NCBI GenBank assembly: GCA_023231105.1
Contig: JALNWB010000039.1
Span: 1 to 25,927 of the forward strand
Origin: Ignavibacteriaceae bacterium
GTDB lineage: Bacteria; Bacteroidota; Ignavibacteria; Ignavibacteriales; Ignavibacteriaceae
DNA: 25,927 nt
Direction: 5' to 3'
The translations under genes were made by a program, and so were the position numbers. The notes below the pieces were generated by a model. The model was not told where the DNA came from, searched no databases, and was given only the letters and a program-made list of their open reading frames with translations. Each line of letters opens with the position of its first letter. The first letter of the stretch is position 1. This document shows positions 14,737-23,173 of this stretch, in pieces.

Positions 14737-16743
14737 CTAATTTGAAAACTCCCATGATATACCAAAACGGATTCCCCGCCACGGCATCGGAAAATAAGGA
14801 GTGACGTAATAATTATTTCCGAAAAGATTTTCCCATGAAAAATAAACGACGGCAGATTTTTGAATTTCACCTGAAAGATAGAAATCAAGTGTAAACCAGG
14901 CGGGAACAAGAGGCTTGGTGGTGTTATAAAAAACTTGTGTTTCGTAAAAATCATATTGTGCATGGGCTTGTCTGCCGGAATATTTTGCCTCAAAACCTGT
15001 GCGTAAGCGTAAACTTGAATTGAAAAGTGTATCGCGGTATTCAACTTTCCAATTCAAAGTAATATTTGGAAGATAGGGTTTATTTGAACTCCCAATTTTC
15101 TTCGATGAGAAAGTTGAGTTTGTTAACGCGTGAATTTTCCAATAAGTATAATTAAAAGTTAAACCGGCTCCATAAGTTTCTTCGTCCGGAAGAAAAGAAT
15201 ATAAAGGATAGAATCCGGTTGAAGTTGGATTTGTAATAGGCGTATTTCCGTATCCGCTTTTATTATAAAAAAGATTGAATGTTATACAACTATTTTTTGC
15301 CGTTCTTTTATAACCAAGTTCCGCCGCAAAAATTGTTTGGGATGTAAATAAAATTGAATCATCATCTTTTACTTTTTCAAAATAGGAAATGCCGGAATAA
15401 AGAGAAGAATTTTCCGAGAGAAGAAAACTCACATCAGCGCCGGTACCGTAATATTTGGTTTCTTTCGACAAAATAATTTTTCCGAACACGGAAGGGATTA
15501 GATTTTTATTCCCAATATCGGAAGCGAGAATTCCATCAACCGCAAATTGATTGTTGATAATTTCTTTACCGGTAAAGCGTTCAAAATAATCTAAGTGTTC
15601 GTAATTCCCTTTAAGAGATAGGTTGAAAATGCTATAGTTAGTTTGGTGACTTATAATTCCACCGAGAACTTTTGTTTTTCTATCAGAAATAAAAACCGGA
15701 AGATTGCTTTGTTTTCCAAATTCATTTTGTCTGTATTCATCTAAATTAAAACGATAATAAAACGAAAGTTCCGAAGTACTTTCTTCATATAAATGAGCCA
15801 GCATCCTGGCGGAAAAATTATGCTGCTTGACTTTTTGATAGCGTTCGCGGATAACAACGGGAGAAGTGAGTATATCATATAAATACTTTTCCGGAGAAGT
15901 AATTATCGTTGCTAAACTATCATAATTGATTCCGCCGTTCAATCCAATATCCATTTTTACAAAATTATAGTTCAAGAAAAAGTTGAGTGAATTTGAGTAC
16001 AAATATTTTAGTTTTACTTTTGCCTGCCACAGACTGAAATCAGAATTATAAAACCCTTGATCCATTTTCCGGTTGGAAACATCAAAAGAAAAAAGATATT
16101 TTTTTGAAAAGAGAGAATTGAATTGAGCATCAACATAACCTTCACCGAATGGAGATTCGATATATTTGAGGCGGGTGTAAGGCGGCATTGCTATAAAATC
16201 TTTTGTAATAAAATTTACCGCCGCCAGATTATTTTTTACTCCGTGCAAAAATGCACGCGGAGAAGGGACAAGTTCAATTGAATCAACATCTTCGGTTTGA
16301 TACAAATTCAAATCATACACATTCCGCGTTCGGTCGTTCAGTAAAATTCCGTTTTCAAAATAACTGACATTGCCGAATCCGGCTCCGTAAAAATTCATTT
16401 CTTCCGGCAGTCCGCTAAAACCAAGACTTCTTTTATAACTGACAGGAACTAAAGAAAAAAGATCGCCGGCATAGCGCAAGTTCATTCTGCGAATTTCTTC
16501 ATGACCGATTATTGAACTAAACGGAAGTTCTGCCGAAAATGTCAGCGGAATGATTGTGTCTTTAACCGCTTGCATTGCAAGCGAATCGACTGCCGCAGAA
16601 TCAACCACAGTTGTAGATTTGATTTTTAACGAATCAACCGCAACTAAAGAATCACCGGTTGACCTGCCTTTAGCCGTAAGAGAATCGCTCATTGAAAAAG
16701 TTTGTACTGCGAAAAAGAAAAATATTAGGACGAATAGTTTCAT
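14737..16743 (-). CDS. TonB-dependent-receptor-like outer-membrane protein
   Basis: 668 residues from ATG 16743, chosen because it starts a normal signal peptide (MKLFVLIFFFFAVQTFS); the frame is open 23 codons further upstream but that stretch runs through the promoter region. A plug-like domain follows at about 65-185: IGHEEIRRMNLRYAGDLFSL, VSYFENGILLNDRTRN, and VDSIELVPSPRAFLHGVKNN, matching the order of plug strands (hairpin, 'ng' loop, IERIEV...G analogue). The rest is a barrel with many aromatic strands ending IRFGISWEFSN. I see no clear TonB box, so TonB dependence is inferred. Substrate unknown. It heads a unit with a glycosyltransferase and rpiB. Confidence 0.78.
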   Translation of the reverse strand: MKLFVLIFFFFAVQTFSMSDSLTAKGRSTGDSLVAVDSLKIKSTTVVDSAAVDSLAMQAVKDTIIPLTFSAELPFSSIIGHEEIRRMNLRYAGDLFSLVPVSYKRSLGFSGLPEEMNFYGAGFGNVSYFENGILLNDRTRNVYDLNLYQTEDVDSIELVPSPRAFLHGVKNNLAAVNFITKDFIAMPPYTRLKYIESPFGEGYVDAQFNSLFSKKYLFSFDVSNRKMDQGFYNSDFSLWQAKVKLKYLYSNSLNFFLNYNFVKMDIGLNGGINYDSLATIITSPEKYLYDILTSPVVIRERYQKVKQHNFSARMLAHLYEESTSELSFYYRFNLDEYRQNEFGKQSNLPVFISDRKTKVLGGIISHQTNYSIFNLSLKGNYEHLDYFERFTGKEIINNQFAVDGILASDIGNKNLIPSVFGKIILSKETKYYGTGADVSFLLSENSSLYSGISYFEKVKDDDSILFTSQTIFAAELGYKRTAKNSCITFNLFYNKSGYGNTPITNPTSTGFYPLYSFLPDEETYGAGLTFNYTYWKIHALTNSTFSSKKIGSSNKPYLPNITLNWKVEYRDTLFNSSLRLRTGFEAKYSGRQAHAQYDFYETQVFYNTTKPLVPAWFTLDFYLSGEIQKSAVVYFSWENLFGNNYYVTPYFPMPWRGIRFGISWEFSN

Positions 16744-16785
16744 TATCTTTTTAATTAACTGATTATCTATTGGTAAATTAATAAT

Positions 16786-16793
16786 TAAATTTG
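16786..16793 (+). promoter_or_regulatory. Candidate promoter -7 box TAAATTTG for the methyltransferase-rlmD genes
   Basis: An exact match to TAnnTTTG, the -7 element of Bacteroidota housekeeping promoters, 31 nt before the GTG start at 16825. The -33 TTG is not at the usual distance (nearest TTG at 16770-16772 leaves only 13 nt), so only half the promoter is supported. Confidence 0.45.
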
Positions 16794-16824
16794 TAGTGAA
16801 AAAATTAAACAATAAGGGCGCACT

Positions 16825-17535
16825 GTGAAGCTTTCAGTTTTATTACCGGGAATGGACGATCAATTCCTTTGGTTCAGCAATTTGTATGATGTTACTGGGA
16901 AAACAATTTTAGTGGTTGGTGAAAGTTCCGACGGACTTGCAAAGTTCATTGAAGAAAACTTTCAGGCGAAAGTATTTTTTATTGTGCATGAAGAGGATGC
17001 GCTCTTCCGCAGCCGGTTAACGCTTAGCGCTAACAAAAATATTAGTGTGCGGTTAATGGATTTTTCTCAAACGGATTTTAAAGATAACTTTTTTGACGTC
17101 GTCTATGCGCAAGCTTCCGTAACGGTTAAGGAAAGGAAAAAAATTGCAAAAGAATTTTTCCGCATTACTAAACCGGGGGGAGTTTTATGTGTGGGTGAAA
17201 TGTGCAATCTAAAAAAAGAAGTTCCGCAAGTTATTGCGGATGTTTGGAACCGCTCATCGCTTGCCCCGTTGTTTGTTGATGAACTTGTTCCTTTTTATGA
17301 ATCCGCGCAATGGAAACATCTTGATTCAAAAGATTTGTCGGAAACGTTAGACCGTTTTTATATTGAATTTGAAAAAAAAGCCGTAAGGAATCTGCCAAAT
17401 CTTCCGGAAGGTGAAAAGAAACTACACAAGAAATTCATTCACAAAATCAGCCACGAAGCGAATGTTTTTTTACGGCATGGCGGATACAAAAATATCGGAT
17501 TTTCCGCTATGTTGTTTGAAAAGGAAATTAAATGA
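16825..17535 (+). CDS. Class I SAM-dependent methyltransferase, target unknown
   Basis: 236 residues from a GTG start at 16825, supported by AAGGG seven nt upstream. The Rossmann-like methyltransferase layout is present: motif I ILVVGESSDGLA (28-39, with Gly/Ser replacing the usual GxGxG), a strand with FFDVVYAQASV at about 88-98, and motif IV/post-motif ITKPGGVLCVGE at about 112-123. The C-terminal part (FEKKAVRNLPNLPEGEKKLH) is basic and unlike small-molecule enzymes I know. It overlaps rlmD by 4 nt (ATGA, 17532-17535), which suggests joint translation with an rRNA methyltransferase; that does not prove an RNA target. Confidence 0.75.
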   Translation: MKLSVLLPGMDDQFLWFSNLYDVTGKTILVVGESSDGLAKFIEENFQAKVFFIVHEEDALFRSRLTLSANKNISVRLMDFSQTDFKDNFFDVVYAQASVTVKERKKIAKEFFRITKPGGVLCVGEMCNLKKEVPQVIADVWNRSSLAPLFVDELVPFYESAQWKHLDSKDLSETLDRFYIEFEKKAVRNLPNLPEGEKKLHKKFIHKISHEANVFLRHGGYKNIGFSAMLFEKEIK

Positions 17536-18959
17536 GAAGAAATGATTTACTTGAATTGACTATTCAAAGTTATGCGTATGAAGGAAAAGGCGTTGCGAAA
17601 ATTCCGATTGAAAAAGATGGAGTAACAAAAGATTTCGTCATCTTTGTTCAACATGCATATCCGGGTGATGTAGTTAAAGTAGAAATAAAAAAAATTAAAA
17701 AATCATACGCCGAAGCCAAACTTGTTGAAGTAATTTCGCCATCAAAAGAACGGACAAGCGCACGTTGTAATTTTTTTGGAACTTGCGGCGGCTGTAAGCA
17801 GCAAGACCTCTCGTATCAATCGCAAACTCGCTACAAGCAGGAACAGGTGAAAGATATTTTTAACCGGTTAGGTGATTTCAATGATTTCATTTTTGAAGAG
17901 ATCATTCCCGCGGAACAAAATTTTTTCTATCGGAATAAAATGGAATTCTCCTTTGCAGAACAACGCTGGCTAACGCTGGAAGAAATTAATTCGAGCGAAG
18001 TAATCGATAGAAATTTTGCGCTTGGTCTTCACATTCCAAATTTGTTTGATAAAGTTTTAGACCTTAACGAATGCTTTTTGCAATCGGAAGCAAGCAACAA
18101 AATTCTCAACTTTACCAGAACATTTTTTAAAGAGAAAAACACTTCTATCTATACAACCAAAACGCACACCGGGTATTTACGAAATTTGGTTGTGAAAGAA
18201 TCAAAGCACTTTCCGGAATTAATGGTGAATCTCGTTACTTCCGAAGAAAATGATGAACTGATGGATGAGTACACGCACAGTTTGAAAAAAGAAATTCCGA
18301 CTGTAACCACTATTATCAACAATATCAGCAAGAAAAAAGCGTTGGTTGCTCTTGGTGATTATGAAAAAGTTTTTTACGGAAATGGAATTATTCACGACTC
18401 AATCGGAGGTTTTAAATTTAGAATTAGCGCCAACTCATTCTTCCAAACGAACACATTGCAAGCTGTAAATCTCTACCAGACGGCGCTCGATTATGCCGGT
18501 CTTTCAGGCACTGAAATTGTGTATGATCTCTATTGCGGCGCGGGAACAATTTCCATTTTTGTTTCGAAGTTCACGAAAGAAATTTATGGATTTGAAGTTG
18601 TGCCGTCAGCTATTGCAGATGCGGAAGTAAACAAAAAACTAAATCGAATTGAAAACGTGAAATTTTTTCTCGCTGATCTTTATAATTCTTTTATGGATGT
18701 AATTGAAAGTGAGCACATCCCCAAACCCGATGTTATCATTATAGATCCTCCGCGAAACGGTATGCACAAAAACACCGTTGCCGATATCTTGCAGCTTTCT
18801 CCACAAAAAATTGTTTACGTAAGTTGTAACCCAACAACACAAGTGCGTGATATTAAACTCTTATGCGAAGCGGGATATAAATTGGTAAAGGTGAAACCGG
18901 TTGATATGTTTCCGCATACCTATCATATAGAAAATGTTGCACTTTTGGGAAAATTCTAA
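17532..18959 (+). CDS. rlmD: 23S rRNA (uracil-C5)-methyltransferase, RlmD/TrmA family
   Basis: 475 residues. An N-terminal TRAM RNA-binding domain (about 4-70) is followed by the Fe-S cysteines Cys79, Cys85, Cys88 (ARCNFFGTCGGCKQQ) and Cys181 (LNECF), as in E. coli RumA. The catalytic domain has SAM motif DLYCGAGTISIF (332-343), IDPPRNGMH (404-412), the nucleophile Cys432 in YVSCNP, and general base Glu467 in TYHIENVALL. The enzyme makes 5-methyluridine in 23S rRNA; position U1939 is by homology with RlmD, but RlmC- or RlmCD-type specificity cannot be ruled out. Second gene of a unit with the upstream methyltransferase; the TPR gene starts 11 nt later. Confidence 0.92.
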   Translation: MRRNDLLELTIQSYAYEGKGVAKIPIEKDGVTKDFVIFVQHAYPGDVVKVEIKKIKKSYAEAKLVEVISPSKERTSARCNFFGTCGGCKQQDLSYQSQTRYKQEQVKDIFNRLGDFNDFIFEEIIPAEQNFFYRNKMEFSFAEQRWLTLEEINSSEVIDRNFALGLHIPNLFDKVLDLNECFLQSEASNKILNFTRTFFKEKNTSIYTTKTHTGYLRNLVVKESKHFPELMVNLVTSEENDELMDEYTHSLKKEIPTVTTIINNISKKKALVALGDYEKVFYGNGIIHDSIGGFKFRISANSFFQTNTLQAVNLYQTALDYAGLSGTEIVYDLYCGAGTISIFVSKFTKEIYGFEVVPSAIADAEVNKKLNRIENVKFFLADLYNSFMDVIESEHIPKPDVIIIDPPRNGMHKNTVADILQLSPQKIVYVSCNPTTQVRDIKLLCEAGYKLVKVKPVDMFPHTYHIENVALLGKF

Positions 18960-18970
18960 TAAGTAACCGT

Positions 18971-20452
18971 ATGAGAGCTCAAACTAAAGCCGAAGAATAT
19001 TTAAAAACTGGTTTTGCTAAAGGTAAAATTTCTGACCACAATGGAGCTATTCAAAACTATTCCAAAGCAATTGAGATTAATCCTCATTTTGCTAAGGCTT
19101 ATTATTTACGTGGTAATGCTAAAGTTGAACTTTCAAATTACAACGGCGCTATTGAAGATTACAATAACGCATTAGAGATTGACTCTAAGTATGCCGAAGC
19201 TTATAATAATCGCGGCATTGCCAAGGCTAATTTGACAGACTACTATGTAGCGATTCAAGATTTTGACAAAGCTATAGAGATTAATCCTAAATTTGCTGAG
19301 GCTTATATCGGTCGTGGTCTCGCTAAATATAACCTTTCAGATTACAGCGGAGCCATTCAAGATTGTAACAAGGCGATTGAGATTAATCCTAATGATGCTG
19401 AGGCTTATAGTAATCGCGGTAATGTTAAAGATGGACTGTCTGATTATAAAGGAGCAATTCAAGATTATGCTAAAGCTATAGCCATTAATCCTAATGATGC
19501 TGCCGCTTATTCCAATCGTGGTATTGCTAAATCTAAACTCTCAGACTACAAAGGAGCTATTCAAGACTGTAACAAAGCTATAATTATAAATCCTAAAGAT
19601 GCTGTGGCTTATTCTAATCGCGGTAATGTTAGAACCGAACTCTCAGATTACAGTGGAGCTATTCAAGATTATACCAAGGCAATAGAAATTAATCCAAAAG
19701 ATGCGGAGGCTTTTTATAATCGTGGGATTGCCAAGGCGAATTTATCGGATTACACTTTAGCTGTTCAAGATTTTAGTTCTGCAATAGAGATTAATCCTAA
19801 ATTTGCAAAAGCTCATCATAATCGTGGAAATGTTTTTACTAAACTAAAAAATTACAGTGCGGCTGTTCAAGATTTTAACAAAACTATTGAGATTAATCCT
19901 TATGATGCCGTCGCTTATTATAATCGGGGTAATGTTAAAACAGAACTCTCAGACTACAATGGAGCTATTCAAGATTATACTAAAGCAATAGAGATCAATC
20001 CTAATTTTGTTGAAGCTTATTATAATCGGGGTAATGTTAAAATTAAACTTTCAGATTATAAAGGAGCTGTCCAGGATTATTCTGAAGTAATTAAAATGAA
20101 TCCGAAAGATGCTGAGGTTTATATTAAGCGTGGTAATGCTAAAAATAAACTTTCAGACTACAATGGAGCAATTCAAGATTATGATAACGCTTTAGAGATT
20201 AATCCTAATCAAGCTAAGACATATTCTAATCGTGGTACTGCTAAAGGTAACTTAAAAGACTATGCCGGAGCTATCCGCGATTATTCCAAAGTTATCGAAA
20301 TGAATCCTAAGTTTGCTTTGGCTTATGTTGAACGTGGTATTGCTAAATATTTCTTTGGTGACAGAACCGGAGCTTATTTAGATTGGAGTAAAGCCGGTAA
20401 ACTAGGTTATAGTAAAGCCTATGATCTGATAAAACAATATTGTAACGAGTAG
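18971..20452 (+). CDS. TPR-repeat protein with 14 tandem 34-residue units
   Basis: 493 residues made almost entirely of tetratricopeptide repeats with wording AYxNRGNAKxxLSDYxGAIQ-DYxKAIEINPxxAE, counted as 14 units ending near residue 478, then a short helix (YDLIKQYCNE). No signal peptide, membrane segment or catalytic domain is visible, so it is probably a cytoplasmic protein-binding scaffold. Repeats are also alike at DNA level with a 102-nt period (for example GGAGCTATTCAAGATTA recurs), so the gene has grown by internal duplication. The start is 11 nt after rlmD and has no strong ribosome site; read-through from rlmD is likely. The partner is unknown. Confidence 0.9.
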   Translation: MRAQTKAEEYLKTGFAKGKISDHNGAIQNYSKAIEINPHFAKAYYLRGNAKVELSNYNGAIEDYNNALEIDSKYAEAYNNRGIAKANLTDYYVAIQDFDKAIEINPKFAEAYIGRGLAKYNLSDYSGAIQDCNKAIEINPNDAEAYSNRGNVKDGLSDYKGAIQDYAKAIAINPNDAAAYSNRGIAKSKLSDYKGAIQDCNKAIIINPKDAVAYSNRGNVRTELSDYSGAIQDYTKAIEINPKDAEAFYNRGIAKANLSDYTLAVQDFSSAIEINPKFAKAHHNRGNVFTKLKNYSAAVQDFNKTIEINPYDAVAYYNRGNVKTELSDYNGAIQDYTKAIEINPNFVEAYYNRGNVKIKLSDYKGAVQDYSEVIKMNPKDAEVYIKRGNAKNKLSDYNGAIQDYDNALEINPNQAKTYSNRGTAKGNLKDYAGAIRDYSKVIEMNPKFALAYVERGIAKYFFGDRTGAYLDWSKAGKLGYSKAYDLIKQYCNE

Positions 20453-20480
20453 TTTTATCAGGCCCATTTATAACTTCTAC

Positions 20481-21176
20481 TCACTCTGAGCGAAGCCGAA
20501 GAGTTCTGTTATCGAGCAGCAGAACAAATTCCCCCTTCAGATTTTTTGCCTCAACTTCATGGAGAATTTCTTGAGCAGAAGCGCGGAAAAATTTTTCCGA
20601 GGGAAGCGTTAAATTGAACGCGACAACTACACGGCAATATTTCCCGAAGACTTTTACAATATCGGCGAGCAGCGCTTTCAAGCGATAGGGAGTATCAAGA
20701 AGAACGATCAACTCTTTTCTGTTTTTTAATTGAAGCAATTCCTTTTGCCGGATTTCTTTTTTTGGAGAAAGCCAGCCATAATAATAAAATTTTTCAAAAT
20801 CTAATCCGGAACCGGTTAATGCCGGAAGCAATGAATTCGCCCCGGGAACCGGAATCACTTCAATATTGTAACTTATGCAGAGATCAACCAAAACATGTCC
20901 GGGATCGGAAAAAAGAGGAGTTCCGCAATCGGAAATTAAAGCGGCGATTTCTCCTTGAAGTATTCTCAGGGCAATTTCATCCGCAAAATCTTTTTCATTA
21001 TGCTCGTTAATTGAGATAAGAGGTTTTTCAATTTTAAAATGAGAAAGCAGCCTGCGCGCTTCTTTGTATTCTTCACAAATAATAAAATCGACGTCAGTTA
21101 AAATTTTTAATGCGCGCAGAGTAATATCATCGTAATTGCCAATGGGCGTTGCAACAAGATAAAGTTGTTTTTTCAT
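20481..21176 (-). CDS. rsmI: RsmI-family (tetrapyrrole methylase fold) SAM methyltransferase
   Basis: 231 residues. LYLVATPIGNYDDITLRALK at 5-24 and ISDCGTPLFSDPG at about 87-99 are the family hallmarks (the common form is ISDAGTPxxSDPG), and VIPVPGANSLLPAL follows at about 111-124. RsmI 2'-O-methylates C1402 of 16S rRNA. Here the loop usually reading EDTRxTxxLL is CEEYKEARRLLSHF, and the protein is about 50 residues shorter than E. coli RsmI (286) because the C-terminal domain is missing. It may therefore be the short paralog and not the C1402 enzyme itself. Start ATG 21176, divergent from lepA across 114 nt. Confidence 0.82.
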   Translation of the reverse strand: MKKQLYLVATPIGNYDDITLRALKILTDVDFIICEEYKEARRLLSHFKIEKPLISINEHNEKDFADEIALRILQGEIAALISDCGTPLFSDPGHVLVDLCISYNIEVIPVPGANSLLPALTGSGLDFEKFYYYGWLSPKKEIRQKELLQLKNRKELIVLLDTPYRLKALLADIVKVFGKYCRVVVAFNLTLPSEKFFRASAQEILHEVEAKNLKGEFVLLLDNRTLRLRSE

Positions 21177-21234
21177 AAGGCTAACTTACGATTACACACC
21201 GTAAGAAAAAAGATTGTGCTCACGTCTTTGCAAA

Positions 21235-21249
21235 CGGTATTTTATACCG
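21235..21249. promoter_or_regulatory. Palindrome CGGTAT-TTT-ATACCG upstream of lepA
   Basis: A 6-bp perfect inverted repeat with a 3-nt centre, 14 nt before the candidate lepA -7 box and inside the divergent rsmI-lepA spacer. It could be an operator or chance. A second short inverted pair, CTTACG/CGTAAG (21185-21190 and 21200-21205), lies closer to rsmI. Confidence 0.35.
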
Positions 21250-21262
21250 GCTTCTTTCTCTT

Positions 21263-21270
21263 TATATTTG
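21263..21270 (+). promoter_or_regulatory. Candidate promoter -7 box TATATTTG for lepA
   Basis: An exact TAnnTTTG match 20 nt before the lepA ATG at 21291, with the ribosome site AAAGGAAC (21281-21288) in between. No -33 TTG at the normal spacing; the nearest upstream TTTG is at 21227-21230. The short leader is plausible. Confidence 0.45.
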
Positions 21271-21290
21271 CATTCAAATTAAAGGAACAC

Positions 21291-23084
21291 ATGGAACAAA
21301 TTCGGAATTTTTGCATCATCGCCCATATCGACCACGGAAAATCTACAATTGCAGATGCTCTGTTGGAGTTTACGGGAACTGTAAGTAAGCGTGAAGCAAA
21401 AGCGCAATTTCTTGATGATATGGATTTGGAACGCGAACGGGGCATCACCATAAAATCGCACGCCATTCAGATGGGTTATACTGCTAAAGACGGCAATCAT
21501 TATATTTTAAATTTAATTGATACTCCCGGTCACGTTGACTTTTCTTACGAAGTTTCACGTTCATTAGCCGCTTGCGAAGGAGCGGTTCTAATTGTTGATG
21601 CCGCACAAGGAGTTGAAGCGCAGACGATAAGCAATCTCTATTTGGCGCTTGATGCGGGGCTTGAGATAATTCCCGTCCTAAATAAAATTGATTTACCGAG
21701 TGCGGAAGTTGATAAAGTAAAAGGGCAGGTCATCGATCTTATCGGTTGTAATGATAGTGATATTATTTTGGCAAGCGCAAAAGCAAGAATAGGAATTGAA
21801 GAAATACTTGAAGCCGTAATTAAGCGTATTCCCGCTCCCAAAGGGGATGAAACCAAACCACTCCAGGCGCTCATTTTCGATTCTGTTTTCGATCCTTACC
21901 GAGGCGCTATCGCATATTTGCGTGTTTTTAACGGAACGATAAAGGAAAAACAGAGAATAAAATTCTTCGTGCATGATAAAGAATATGATACCGAAGATAT
22001 CGGCATTCTGGGAATGAAGAAAATAAGAACCGGCGAACTTTCTGCAGGAAACGTAGGCTACATGATCGCCGGAATTAAAGATGTAAACGATACTAAAGTT
22101 GGCGATACCGTTACTTTGGCTAAACACGGCGCAGTTGAACCTCTCCACGGGTATAAAGAAGTAAAGCCGATGGTTTACAGCGGATTGTATCCGACGAACA
22201 CCGAAGAGTTCGAAAATTTACGTGATGCTTTGGATAAATTTCGTTTAAATGATTCCGCCCTTATTTACGTACCGGAAACTTCTGCCGCCCTTGGATTCGG
22301 ATTTCGCTGCGGATTCCTCGGTCTGCTTCACATGGAAATTGTTCAGGAACGATTGTACCGTGAGTTTAATCAATCAATTATTACAACGCTCCCGAACGTT
22401 GAGTATATAGTTTACAAAAAGAATGGGACGAAAATTACTGTTGATAATCCGGCGACGATGCCGGCTGTTGGTGATATTGAAATGATTGAAGAGCCGTTTA
22501 TGAAAGCTCAGATTGTTACGCCGAGTGAATACGTCGGGAACATTATGAAATTAGCAATGGATAAACGAGGCGTCTATAAAAATACTACTTATCTTGATCC
22601 AACGCGTGCGGATATTCAATTTGAATTTCCCCTTTCGGAAATTATTTTTGATTTTTATGATAAGTTGAAATCAACTACGCGCGGTTACGCTTCTTTTGAT
22701 TACGAATATATCGGCTACAAAGAAGCCGATTTAGTAAAACTTGATATTCTGCTTAACGGCGAAACAGTTGATGCCCTTTCGATGATCGTTCACCGCGTTA
22801 AAGCATTTGACTGGGGAAGGAAAGTTTGTGAAAAGTTGAAGGACCTGATTCCGCGCCAATTGTTTGAAATATCAATTCAAGCCGCCATCGGAGCTAAGAT
22901 TATTTCAAGATCAACGGTAAAAGCTATGCGGAAGAACGTTCTTGCAAAATGTTACGGCGGTGATATTTCGCGTAAACGGAAACTTCTGGAAAAACAAAAA
23001 GAAGGTAAAAAGAGAATGAAACAAGTTGGCAATGTTGAAATTCCGCAAGAAGCTTTTCTTGCCGTTCTCCAAATTGAAGATTGA
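21291..23084 (+). CDS. lepA: Translation factor LepA (EF-4), ribosome-associated GTPase
   Basis: 597 residues from ATG 21291, the normal LepA length (about 600). This start is chosen because AAAGGAAC lies 3-10 nt upstream and MEQIRNFCIIAHIDHGK is the usual LepA beginning; an upstream ATG at 21165 would add 42 residues that overlap rsmI. GTPase motifs: AHIDHGKST (11-19), RERGITIKS (48-56), DTPGHVDF (77-84), NKID (131-134), SAK (162-164). The elongation-factor domains and the LepA-specific C-terminus (KCYGGDISRKRKLLEKQKEG) are complete. It binds ribosomes and assists initiation/elongation under stress. It is followed by an intergenic repeat and the protease gene. Confidence 0.97.
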   Translation: MEQIRNFCIIAHIDHGKSTIADALLEFTGTVSKREAKAQFLDDMDLERERGITIKSHAIQMGYTAKDGNHYILNLIDTPGHVDFSYEVSRSLAACEGAVLIVDAAQGVEAQTISNLYLALDAGLEIIPVLNKIDLPSAEVDKVKGQVIDLIGCNDSDIILASAKARIGIEEILEAVIKRIPAPKGDETKPLQALIFDSVFDPYRGAIAYLRVFNGTIKEKQRIKFFVHDKEYDTEDIGILGMKKIRTGELSAGNVGYMIAGIKDVNDTKVGDTVTLAKHGAVEPLHGYKEVKPMVYSGLYPTNTEEFENLRDALDKFRLNDSALIYVPETSAALGFGFRCGFLGLLHMEIVQERLYREFNQSIITTLPNVEYIVYKKNGTKITVDNPATMPAVGDIEMIEEPFMKAQIVTPSEYVGNIMKLAMDKRGVYKNTTYLDPTRADIQFEFPLSEIIFDFYDKLKSTTRGYASFDYEYIGYKEADLVKLDILLNGETVDALSMIVHRVKAFDWGRKVCEKLKDLIPRQLFEISIQAAIGAKIISRSTVKAMRKNVLAKCYGGDISRKRKLLEKQKEGKKRMKQVGNVEIPQEAFLAVLQIED

Positions 23085-23094
23085 AACATTAGTT

Positions 23095-23157
23095 AAAATT
23101 CCAAGAACCAAAACACAAATAACATTTTGAAATTTGTCATTTGAGATTTGGAATTTG
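23095..23157. repeat. Intergenic inverted repeat of CAAATT/ACAAAT words
   Basis: Left arm words AAAATTCCAAGAACCAAAAC and ACAAATAACATTTT (23095-23128) are mirrored by GAAATTTGTCATTTGAG and ATTTGGAATTTG (23129-23157), whose reverse complement is CAAATTCCAAATCTCAAATG then ACAAATTTC. It is an imperfect inverted repeat lying between lepA and the protease and ends just before the protease ribosome site. It is a different word family from the other elements but has the same layout. Confidence 0.6.
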
Positions 23158-23173
23158 TAAAAGGAAGTATGTT

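Noticed and set aside
16744..16812. 23-residue extension of the TonB-receptor-like protein
   Set aside because: It precedes a normal signal peptide and would hide it; the extension covers the promoter region.
18971..20452. Regular 102-nt repeats as a possible CRISPR array
   Set aside because: The period is one open reading frame of TPR units with no unique spacers.
21165..21290. 42-residue N-terminal extension of LepA
   Set aside because: It overlaps the rsmI start, lacks a ribosome site, and LepA normally begins at the ATG at 21291, which has AAAGGAAC in front.
21693..22148. 151-codon minus-strand ORF inside lepA
   Set aside because: It is a long shadow frame antisense to a highly conserved gene; its composition (many Phe/Tyr/Cys/Asn) is typical of antisense noise.
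23141..23173. 11-residue extension of the S8 protease
   Set aside because: The ATG at 23174 has an AAAGGAAG site and starts the signal peptide.
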